The notes beneath the pieces were generated by a model. The model was not told the origin of the DNA. It did no database searches and saw only the letters and a program-made list of their open reading frames with translations. Below are positions 1 to 6,419 of a DNA stretch of 6,419 nt, in pieces (the first letter of the stretch is position 1; each line of letters starts with the position of its first letter). The DNA is from Flavobacteriaceae bacterium (GTDB lineage: Bacteria; Bacteroidota; Bacteroidia; Flavobacteriales; Flavobacteriaceae), in the NCBI GenBank assembly GCA_030618945.1, contig JAUXCI010000147.1, forward strand, positions 1-6,419, given 5' to 3'. The translations under genes and the position numbers were made by a program.

Positions 1-2
1 AC

Positions 3-590
3 AGAAACGACATCACGGATGTATTTCTTACCCACCTTCATTTTGATCATTGTGGGGGAAGCATTCAGATGAATAAAAATGGCACCGGGTATGAACCGGC
101 CTTTAAAAACGCCAAATTCTGGACTAATGAGGATCACTGGCATTGGGCCACTCATCCGAATCCAAGAGAAAAAGCTTCTTTTTTAAAAGAGAATATAAAC
201 CCCATTGAAAGCAGTGGCCAACTGAATTATGTTCCAATTCCTTCTGAAGGTTTTTTGAAGAATGGCCCCTTAGGTTTTGACATTCTTTTTGTTGATGGGC
301 ATACAGAAAAGCAAATGATTCCGCATATTCAATACAAAGATAAAACCCTCGTATTTATGGCTGATTTATTGCCAACCGTTGGCCATATTCCATTAGCCTA
401 CGTTATGGGATACGACACGAGGCCATTAATCACCATGGATGAAAAAGCTAAATTCCTGGCTACAGCAGCTGATCGTGGCTACTACCTTTTTCTTGAACAC
501 GATGCACAACAACAAGTTTGCACAGTAAAACACACTGAAAAAGGTGTGAGACTGGATCAGACTTTCCGATTTGAAGAAATCTTTAAATGA
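3..590 (+). CDS. MBL-fold metallo-hydrolase, C-terminal part (5' end outside window)
   Basis: The reading frame is open from base 3, before the first ATG at 69, and ends at TGA 588-590, giving 195 visible residues. The piece upstream of that ATG encodes TDVFLTHLHFDHCGG, the zinc-binding HxHxDH motif of the metallo-beta-lactamase superfamily (visible residues 11-16). The gene therefore starts left of the window, and the ATG at 69 is internal. Further likely metal ligands follow in the expected order: His in DGHTEKQ (about residue 100), Asp in FMADLLPT (about 121) and His in LFLEHD (about 166). The family hydrolyses ester, lactone, thioester or similar bonds with two metal ions. The motif style recalls the AHL-lactonase/YtnP-like branch, but the substrate cannot be read from this fragment. 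Any N-terminal signal peptide would lie outside the window. The next gene starts 10 bases downstream on the same strand, so co-transcription is likely. Fold assignment is firm; specific function is unknown. Confidence 0.9.
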   Translation, partial: RNDITDVFLTHLHFDHCGGSIQMNKNGTGYEPAFKNAKFWTNEDHWHWATHPNPREKASFLKENINPIESSGQLNYVPIPSEGFLKNGPLGFDILFVDGHTEKQMIPHIQYKDKTLVFMADLLPTVGHIPLAYVMGYDTRPLITMDEKAKFLATAADRGYYLFLEHDAQQQVCTVKHTEKGVRLDQTFRFEEIFK

Positions 591-600
591 TAAATATAAA

Positions 601-2262
601 ATGATGAATAAAAAGTTTTTACTAGGCTTAGGATTAGCCATTGTACTATCAGGATGTAGTACAACAAAAAACCTGCATTCTGTAGTTGTTCCTGAAGGAT
701 CGGCAACAGCTGTAACTACGCCTGCCAAAAAAGGCGTAATGAGCGAAGAAGAAATTCAACAATGGCCTCACGCTGATATCCACCAGGATAGTATTCCGGG
801 AATGAGCCTAGACAAGGCTTACGCTTTTGTAGCTGATAAAAAAGGTACAACTGTAATTTTGGGTGTTATTGATTCGGGAATAGACATTAATCACGAAGAC
901 CTTAAAGACAATGTATGGACCAATACTGATGAGGTAGCTGGAAACGGAAAGGACGATGATAACAATGGCTATATTGATGATATCCATGGTTGGAATTTTC
1001 TTGGAGGTGAGAATCAATCAACTCCTGAGATATTAGAAGTTACCAGAATTTATAGAATGCTTAAAGGTAAATATGATGGTAAAGCAATTGCTGATATGCA
1101 GGCTTCTGAAAAAGATGGATTTCGATACTACCAAAAAGTAAAAAAAGACTACGAAAAAAGAGTTGAAGGAGCAGACGAAGATTTTGAAAAATATAACAAA
1201 ACAATGGTTTTCATCATTGATGCGGATAAAATCACTGCTGAAAAATTGGGAAAATCGAACTATACCATAGCGGATATTAATACGCTTGACGAAGCTGATA
1301 GAGAACCTTTTTTAATGAAGGTTCTTGCCGATGGAAGTTCCATTGAGGAAATCAAGGAATATTTTCAGGGAGCTGTTGATCATTTTGAAAATGTTAAAAA
1401 CATGTATAATGTTAATTTTGTAACAAGAACTGCTACTGGTGATGACGCTTATGACATTGAAGATGTACCTTATGGAAATGGCTTTACAATTGGATCTGTG
1501 ACAGATGAAATGCACGGAACCCATGTTTCAGGAATTGCCATTGCCACCAGAAATAATGGAAAAGGAATGAACGGCGTAGCGAATAACGTGAAATTGCTAT
1601 CAGTTAGAACTGTACCTGATGGAGATGAGTACGATAAAGACGTAGCGCTTGCCATTAGATATGCTGTTGATAATGGTGCAAAGGTGATCAATATGAGTTT
1701 TGGGAAAAGTTATTCTCCGAATGAAGAATGGGTATACGATGCCCTAAAATATGCTGCTAGCAAGGACGTTCTTTTGGTCCATGCCGCTGGTAATGATCAT
1801 AAAAATATTGACAAAAGCGACAACTTCCCAACTGATTCACCTGACAAGGTAAAAGAGATCGTTGATAACGTAATCACTATTGGAGCTATGACCAGAAATT
1901 ATAACGAAGATTTGGTTGCCTCTTTCTCAAATTACGGAAAATTGAATGTTGATGTTTTTGCTCCAGGACTTGAAATTTATTCAACAATACCTAATAACGA
2001 GTATAAATCTATTCAAGGTACCTCAATGGCTGCTCCTGAAGTAGCTGGTATTGCTGTTATGATCCGCTCTTATTACCCTCAGTTATCTGCAAGTCAGGTA
2101 AAACACATTTTAATGAATTCAGGTATAAAAGTGGATTTAGATGTAAAACTCCCTGGAGGTGATGGAAAATTGGTTCCATTTAGTGACTTGTCAGTTTCAG
2201 GACGCATCGTAAATGCATATAATGCATTACTAATGGCCGACAGTATGGTCAATGCTAATTAA
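601..2262 (+). CDS. S8 family (subtilisin-like) serine protease, lipoprotein
   Basis: This encodes a 553-residue exported endopeptidase. I start it at ATG 601 (a second ATG follows at 604) because this puts a lipoprotein signal directly at the N-terminus: MMNKK, a hydrophobic stretch, then the lipobox LSGC with lipidated Cys19. The in-frame TTG at 571 would add ten hydrophilic residues and overlap the previous gene. The S8 triad is complete: Asp91 in GVIDSGIDINHEDL, His305 in MHGTHVSGIA and Ser475 in GTSMAAPEVAG. Asn398 in HAAGND is the oxyanion-hole residue. About 213 residues separate Asp and His, against about 30 in classical subtilisin. The insert begins with a Ca-loop-like stretch, DDDNNGYIDDIHGWNF (about 118-133), followed by a charged, probably helical region. 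There is no subtilisin-type propeptide of usual size and no type IX secretion domain at the C-terminus, which ends ...MADSMVNAN. The residues after Cys19 (STTKN) lack the acidic run of Bacteroidota surface-export signals, so a periplasm-facing position is my inference. Physiological substrates are unknown. Confidence 0.95.
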   Translation: MMNKKFLLGLGLAIVLSGCSTTKNLHSVVVPEGSATAVTTPAKKGVMSEEEIQQWPHADIHQDSIPGMSLDKAYAFVADKKGTTVILGVIDSGIDINHEDLKDNVWTNTDEVAGNGKDDDNNGYIDDIHGWNFLGGENQSTPEILEVTRIYRMLKGKYDGKAIADMQASEKDGFRYYQKVKKDYEKRVEGADEDFEKYNKTMVFIIDADKITAEKLGKSNYTIADINTLDEADREPFLMKVLADGSSIEEIKEYFQGAVDHFENVKNMYNVNFVTRTATGDDAYDIEDVPYGNGFTIGSVTDEMHGTHVSGIAIATRNNGKGMNGVANNVKLLSVRTVPDGDEYDKDVALAIRYAVDNGAKVINMSFGKSYSPNEEWVYDALKYAASKDVLLVHAAGNDHKNIDKSDNFPTDSPDKVKEIVDNVITIGAMTRNYNEDLVASFSNYGKLNVDVFAPGLEIYSTIPNNEYKSIQGTSMAAPEVAGIAVMIRSYYPQLSASQVKHILMNSGIKVDLDVKLPGGDGKLVPFSDLSVSGRIVNAYNALLMADSMVNAN

Positions 2263-2283
2263 TTATTGCTAACAAAATACATA

Positions 2284-2323
2284 GGAGCTACAAAGGAATA
2301 GTATTCTTTTGTAGCTTCTTTTT
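2284..2323 (+). terminator. Probable intrinsic terminator after the S8 protease gene
   Basis: The arm AGCTACAAA (2286-2294) pairs perfectly with TTTGTAGCT (2308-2316). The stem can extend inward through one G-T wobble (2295/2307) and GAAT/ATTC-type pairs to a loop of about 3 bases. It can extend outward by two or three more pairs (2283-2285 with 2317-2319). The tract TCTTTTT (2317-2323) follows at once on the plus strand. The hairpin starts about 20 bases after the S8 stop codon and ends before the M1 gene, as expected for an intrinsic terminator. It would separate S8 from M1 transcription, at least partly. Confidence 0.7.
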
Positions 2324-2339
2324 GAAAAATCAAAAATCA

Positions 2340-4172
2340 ATGAAAAAAAACATAAGCCTTTTTGCAATTCTCCTGTTCAGTCTACAGACTTTTGGGCAAA
2401 GCACGTCGTATTGGCAACAACATGTAGATTATACCATGGAAATTGACATGGACGTTGAAAATTACCAGTTTGAAGGAAAACAAAAATTAGTCTATACTAA
2501 TAACTCTCCTGATCAACTAAACGAAGTTTTTTACCATCTTCAATTCAACGCCTTTCAACCTGGAAGTGAAATGGATATCCGTTTGCAAAATGTTTCAGAT
2601 CCGGATGGTAGAATGAGTATCAATAAAGGAACAAAAGAAAATCCTGATTTTGAAAGTCGAATATCTACCTTAAAACCAAATGAAATAGGATTTCAAAAAG
2701 TGATTTCACTAAAGCAGGATGGCAAAACTGTAAACTTTGAAGTATTTGGATCTATCATGAAGGTAAATTTGAACACTCCTATTGCCTCAGGGAAAAAGTC
2801 CACTTTTGAAATGGAATTCAAAGGACAGGTACCTGTTCACATTAGAAGATCAGGAAGAAACAATGAAGATGGTGTCGCACTTTCCATGGCGCAATGGTAT
2901 CCTAAGCTCGCTGAATACGATTTTGAGGGCTGGCATGCTAACGCATACATCGGGAGAGAGTTCCACGGCGTGTGGGGTGATTTTGACCTTACCATCCACA
3001 TAGATAAAGAATATACCATCGGAGGAAGTGGTTATCTGCAAAATCCACAAGAAGTAGGTCATGGTTATGAAGATAAAAATAAAAAACTTAAACTACCGAA
3101 TGGTGACAAGTTAACCTGGCATTTTATAGCACCCAATGTACACGACTTTACCTGGGCTGCCGATCCTGATTATATTCACGAAAAAGTAATGGGTGAAAAT
3201 GACGTGGAATTGCATTTTTTCTATAAAAACGACAATCAAAAAGCCATAGAAAACTGGCAAAAACTACCAGAAAAGACCCAACAATTTCTTTCTTATTTCA
3301 ACAAACACATAGGTCCTTACCCGTATAAACAGTACTCTGTGATTCAAGGAGGTGACGGAGGCATGGAATACGCCATGTGTACGTTGTTAGCCGGTGGTGA
3401 AAATTTGTCAAGTTTAATTGGCACCACTGCACATGAATTTGCCCATAGCTGGTTTCAGTTTGTTCTAGCCACTAATGAAACCAAGCATTCCTGGATGGAT
3501 GAAGGCTTTACCTCATATATCTCCAGCGCTGCTATGAATGAAGTTATGGACCAGAAAAAAGAAAACGCTAATTCAAGGTCTTATGGTGGCTATTTCTACC
3601 TCGTTAAAAGTGGTAAAGAGGAGCCTCTTACTACCTTTTCTGACAGGTATGAATCAAATATGGCTTACGGAATATCTGCCTATAGTAAGGGGAGCATTTT
3701 CTTGTCACAGTTAGGATATGTAATTGGCAAGGAAAATCTGGACAGAACCATTAAAAAATACTACGAGGAATTCAAATTTAAACACCCTATACCTAACGAT
3801 ATAAAAAGAACGGCTGAAAAAGTTTCTGGCTTACAATTGGAATGGTACCTCAATTATTGGGCAGGCACAACAAAAGTAATAGATTATGCTGTTAGCTCCA
3901 TAGATGGTCAAAAAATTGTTCTTGAAAGAAAGGGAACTATGCCAATGCCAATTGACCTTACAGTAACATATGATGATGGTACAACGGTTGATTTTAATAT
4001 TCCATTGCAAATGATGTATGGCCATAAACCAACCGAAGCAAAAGTTCTTGATAGTTGGTCATGGGTAAATCCGTCCTATACAATTGATACAGATAAAAAA
4101 GTGCTTTCTGTTCAAATAGATCCTAAAGAGTTAATGGCGGATATTGACAGGGAAAATAATTCAATGAAATAA
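2340..4172 (+). CDS. Secreted M1 family zinc metallopeptidase (aminopeptidase type)
   Basis: This encodes a 610-residue exported peptidase of the M1 (gluzincin) family, which normally removes N-terminal residues from peptides. The zinc site is complete: HEFAH (His365, Glu366, His369), then 18 residues, then Glu388 in WMDEGFTSY, matching HExxH-x18-E. The substrate-amine motif usually written GxMEN appears as GGMEY (about 340-344). The probable catalytic Tyr is Tyr448 in SAYSKGS. The N-terminal 200 residues fit the beta-rich M1 N-domain. The protein lacks the long C-terminal helical domain of PepN, and about 600 residues is common for Bacteroidota members. I start it at ATG 2340 because it gives a clean signal peptide, MKKNISLFAILLFSLQTFGQ, with cleavage likely near residue 19 or 20. 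The in-frame TTG at 2322 lies in the T-rich tail of the preceding hairpin. No type IX sorting domain is seen, so periplasmic location is likeliest. No Shine-Dalgarno sequence precedes the start; the leader is A-rich. I could not identify a promoter in the 77-base gap upstream. Confidence 0.94.
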   Translation: MKKNISLFAILLFSLQTFGQSTSYWQQHVDYTMEIDMDVENYQFEGKQKLVYTNNSPDQLNEVFYHLQFNAFQPGSEMDIRLQNVSDPDGRMSINKGTKENPDFESRISTLKPNEIGFQKVISLKQDGKTVNFEVFGSIMKVNLNTPIASGKKSTFEMEFKGQVPVHIRRSGRNNEDGVALSMAQWYPKLAEYDFEGWHANAYIGREFHGVWGDFDLTIHIDKEYTIGGSGYLQNPQEVGHGYEDKNKKLKLPNGDKLTWHFIAPNVHDFTWAADPDYIHEKVMGENDVELHFFYKNDNQKAIENWQKLPEKTQQFLSYFNKHIGPYPYKQYSVIQGGDGGMEYAMCTLLAGGENLSSLIGTTAHEFAHSWFQFVLATNETKHSWMDEGFTSYISSAAMNEVMDQKKENANSRSYGGYFYLVKSGKEEPLTTFSDRYESNMAYGISAYSKGSIFLSQLGYVIGKENLDRTIKKYYEEFKFKHPIPNDIKRTAEKVSGLQLEWYLNYWAGTTKVIDYAVSSIDGQKIVLERKGTMPMPIDLTVTYDDGTTVDFNIPLQMMYGHKPTEAKVLDSWSWVNPSYTIDTDKKVLSVQIDPKELMADIDRENNSMK

Positions 4173-4177
4173 CTCTC

Positions 4178-4214
4178 AGGTGATCGGAGGTGATCACCTC
4201 ACCTCCGATCACCT
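4178..4214. terminator. Perfect 16-bp hairpin between convergent genes, likely bidirectional terminator
   Basis: Bases 4178-4193 (AGGTGATCGGAGGTGA) are exactly complementary to 4199-4214, with the 5-base loop TCACC. The hairpin starts 5 bases after the M1 stop codon, and its last base is also the last base of the infB stop codon (TTA at 4214-4216 on the plus strand), so it occupies nearly the whole gap. Reading the plus strand, a T-rich stretch follows (4214-4230, including six T at 4223-4228). Reading the minus strand, the tail is only moderately T-rich (GAGAGTTATTTC). The position between two converging genes supports termination in both directions, better supported for the M1 transcript. 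Confidence 0.75.
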
Positions 4215-6406
4215 TACTTTAATTTTTTCTTAACCTCCACTTCTTGGTAAGCTTCAATAATGTCATTGACAAAAACATCATTATAGTTTTTAACCTGAAT
4301 ACCACAATCATATCCTTTGGCAACTTCTTTTGCATCATCTTTAAATCGTTTCAATGAACTAAGTTCTCCTGTATAGATCACTACGTTATCGCGCAGCAAC
4401 CTGATTTTTGAACTTCTAAAGATCTTGCCATCAAGTACCATACAACCTGCAATCGTACCAACTTTAGATATCTTATAGGTTTCTCTTACTTCTGCGGTAC
4501 CGGTAATTTCTTCTACGATATCTGGAGAGAGCATCCCTTCCATTGCATCCTTAACATCATCAATTACCTTATAAATAATAGAGTAATTTCTAATATCTAT
4601 TTCTTCTTTATCGGCAAGCTGACGGGCATTGACTGAAGGCCTTACATTAAACCCGATGATGATAGCCTCTGAAGCAGACGCAAGCAGCACGTCAGATTCA
4701 GTAATAGCACCAACTCCTTTGTGAATAATATTAACTTGAATTTCTTCTGTTGAAAGTTTTTGTAAAGAATCTGTCAAAGCCTCAACAGATCCATCAACAT
4801 CCCCTTTAAGAATGATATTCAGTTCTTTGAATCCACCTAAGGCAATTCTTCTTCCAATTTCGTCAAGTGTTATATGACGATGAGTTCTAACTGACTGTTC
4901 TCTACTTAACTGTGAACGTTTGGCTGCAATTTGTTTTGCTTCTCTTTCATCTGAATAGACCTTAAACTTATCACCCGCTTGTGGTGCGCCATCTAGGCCA
5001 AGAATAGAAATCGGTCTTGAAGGGCCAGCTTCTTTCACATTATTCCCTCTTTCATCCTGAAGTGCCTTTACCTTACCAGAATGATGCCCGGCAAGAATAT
5101 AGTCTCCGACTCTCAAGGTACCTCCATCAACAAGAACAGTGGCAATATATCCTTTTCCTTTATCTAAATACGCTTCAACAACTGATCCACTTGCCAACTT
5201 ATTTGGATTGGCCTTTAATTCCAATAATTCAGCTTCAAGCATTATTTTTTCAAGTAATTCCTTTATTCCAGTTCCTTTTAAGGCAGATACATCATGTGAT
5301 TGTATCTTACCACCCCAGTCTTCCACTAAAAGATTCATTTGGGCCAACTCATCCTTAACCTTGTCAGGATTTGCACCTTGTTTATCAATCTTATTTATAG
5401 CAAATACAATAGGTACGTCAGCAGCCTGAGCATGACTGATAGCCTCTTTCGTTTGAGGCATAATAGAGTCATCCGCTGATATTACAATTACTGCTATATC
5501 TGTGACCTGTGTTCCACGAGCACGCATAGCTGTAAAAGCTTCGTGACCTGGTGTATCCAGGAAAGTAATCTTTTGACCACTGTCCAATTCAACTGCATAA
5601 GCACCTATATGTTGCGTAATACCACCCGATTCTCCGGCAATAACATTAGCTTTCCTAATGAAATCCAAAAGAGAGGTCTTACCGTGATCAACGTGACCCA
5701 TAACGGTTACGATAGGAGATCTTGATTCAAGATCTTCCGGCTTATCAACTTCTTCCTCTACAGTTTCTTCTGCTTCAGCTCCAATAAATTCAACATTAAA
5801 GCCAAATTCTTCAGCAACAATAGTAAGTGTTTCTGCGTCTAACCGTTGATTCATAGAGATCATCAACCCTAAAGACATACAAGCTGAAATAACTTCAGTA
5901 ACCGATATATCCATCATAGTTGCCACCTCGTTGGCGGTAACAAATTCAGTAACCTTGATTACTTTACTTTCTGCTTCCTGCTCTTCAATATCCTTTTCGG
6001 CCTGTTGACGGTGTAAATCTCGTTTCTCTCTTCTATATTTTGCTCCTTTTCCTTTTTTAGATTTACCCTGAAGTTTTTCAAGCGTTTCTCTAACTTGTTT
6101 TTGAACATCTTCTGGAGAAGGTTCTTCTTTAACAATGTTTTTCCGTTTGCTTACAGGTCCTCTTCCACTATTACTTCTATTCCCAGCACCAGGTTTTGCA
6201 GACTGACCAAAATTAGTGCGCTGTACGTGAATTCTTTTTCTTTTCTTTTTGGACGGATCATCTTTTGTTGCCTTCTTGACCGGCTCAACAACTTTTTTCT
6301 TAGGTCTTGCAAACTTAGAAAGGTCAATGGTTTCTCCGGTTTTTTTTGGTCCGGATAATTTTTGATACTCCGTTTTTAAGGTTTCCGTTTCTAAGTCGGA
6401 GGCCAA
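4214..6406 (-). CDS. infB: Translation initiation factor IF-2, N-terminally incomplete or broken
   Basis: IF-2 is the cytoplasmic GTPase that brings initiator fMet-tRNA to the 30S subunit and promotes subunit joining. In order, the 730 readable residues show a basic, Lys/Arg-rich linker (about 20-135), an IF2_N-type domain (about 150-205, [18 protein letters not shown]) and the G domain. The G domain has all its motifs: G1 GHVDHGKT (237-244), G2 around GGITQHIG (261-268), G3 DTPGH (284-288), G4 NKID (338-341) and G5 SAL (374-376). Then come beta-barrel domain II (about 405-490), domain III (about 515-625) and the fMet-tRNA-binding C-terminal domain (about 630-720). Bacteroidota IF-2 proteins are usually about 900-1000 residues, with an N-terminal domain before the [17 protein letters not shown] region that opens this frame. 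Here the only start is a TTG at 6406-6404, and three codons upstream is an in-frame TAA (6415-6413). The real gene probably extends past the window, with a stop or sequence error near the edge; a short form is possible. Family assignment is certain; the 5' end is not. Confidence 0.95.
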   Translation of the reverse strand: MASDLETETLKTEYQKLSGPKKTGETIDLSKFARPKKKVVEPVKKATKDDPSKKKRKRIHVQRTNFGQSAKPGAGNRSNSGRGPVSKRKNIVKEEPSPEDVQKQVRETLEKLQGKSKKGKGAKYRREKRDLHRQQAEKDIEEQEAESKVIKVTEFVTANEVATMMDISVTEVISACMSLGLMISMNQRLDAETLTIVAEEFGFNVEFIGAEAEETVEEEVDKPEDLESRSPIVTVMGHVDHGKTSLLDFIRKANVIAGESGGITQHIGAYAVELDSGQKITFLDTPGHEAFTAMRARGTQVTDIAVIVISADDSIMPQTKEAISHAQAADVPIVFAINKIDKQGANPDKVKDELAQMNLLVEDWGGKIQSHDVSALKGTGIKELLEKIMLEAELLELKANPNKLASGSVVEAYLDKGKGYIATVLVDGGTLRVGDYILAGHHSGKVKALQDERGNNVKEAGPSRPISILGLDGAPQAGDKFKVYSDEREAKQIAAKRSQLSREQSVRTHRHITLDEIGRRIALGGFKELNIILKGDVDGSVEALTDSLQKLSTEEIQVNIIHKGVGAITESDVLLASASEAIIIGFNVRPSVNARQLADKEEIDIRNYSIIYKVIDDVKDAMEGMLSPDIVEEITGTAEVRETYKISKVGTIAGCMVLDGKIFRSSKIRLLRDNVVIYTGELSSLKRFKDDAKEVAKGYDCGIQVKNYNDVFVNDIIEAYQEVEVKKKLK

Positions 6407-6419
6407 GCGGTCTTAGGAA

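Noticed and set aside
571..600. TTG at 571 as the start of the S8 protease
   Set aside because: It would overlap the MBL gene by 20 bases and put ten hydrophilic residues in front of an otherwise standard lipoprotein signal; ATG 601 or 604 is better.
426..728. Open frame of 100 codons on the minus strand
   Set aside because: It lies opposite the MBL and S8 genes, which have clear family motifs, and its translation has no recognisable domain. The other short frames inside the S8, M1 and infB genes were dropped for the same reason.
951..990. EF-hand or dockerin-type calcium site in the S8 protease
   Set aside because: The D-x-D-x-N-G-x-I-D pattern is present, but the twelfth loop position is His rather than Glu/Asp and there is only one copy. 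I describe it only as a Ca-loop-like stretch, not an EF-hand.
2322..2339. TTG at 2322 as the start of the M1 peptidase
   Set aside because: It sits in the T-rich tail of the terminator-like hairpin, while ATG 2340 gives a compact, standard signal peptide.
2263..2339. A Bacteroidota-type promoter (TTTG ... TAnnTTTG) for the M1 gene in the gap
   Set aside because: TATTCTTTTG at 2302-2311 resembles the -7 element but has wrong spacing and lies within the hairpin arm, so I do not call it.

Overview
The window holds four protein-coding genes from a low-GC genome (by eye about 38-40% GC). It most likely comes from a member of the Bacteroidota (Cytophagia or Flavobacteriia type). The support is the phylum-style IF-2 sequence, a subtilase lipoprotein of the long Bacteroidota type, an M1 peptidase whose signal peptide ends in ...FGQ, and A-rich leaders without Shine-Dalgarno sequences before the starts. 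There is no RNA gene, CRISPR array, IS element or phage gene. The window may be a short contig, because a gene is cut or broken at each end.

Layout: (1) bases 3-590, plus strand, are the C-terminal part of a metallo-beta-lactamase-fold hydrolase that enters from the left edge with its HxHxDH motif. (2) After a 10-base gap, 601-2262 encode an S8 (subtilisin-type) serine protease lipoprotein, probably in the same transcript. (3) A hairpin with a T-rich tail at 2284-2323 looks like its terminator. (4) Bases 2340-4172 encode a secreted M1 zinc metallopeptidase. (5) A perfect 16-bp hairpin at 4178-4214 fills the gap between two converging genes. (6) Bases 6406-4214, minus strand, encode translation initiation factor IF-2 (infB). 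This infB lacks the expected N-terminal region and has an in-frame TAA three codons upstream of its first usable start codon, next to the window edge.

The S8 endopeptidase and the M1 aminopeptidase-type enzyme are both exported, so together they could cut proteins and then trim the peptides in the envelope or periplasm. That link is inferred from adjacency and family, and the terminator between them suggests separate transcription. infB is a housekeeping gene in convergent orientation, unrelated to the proteases. I see no evidence of a new biological system here. The points most worth a second look are the broken or truncated 5' end of infB, the large insertion in the S8 catalytic domain, and the strong convergent hairpin.
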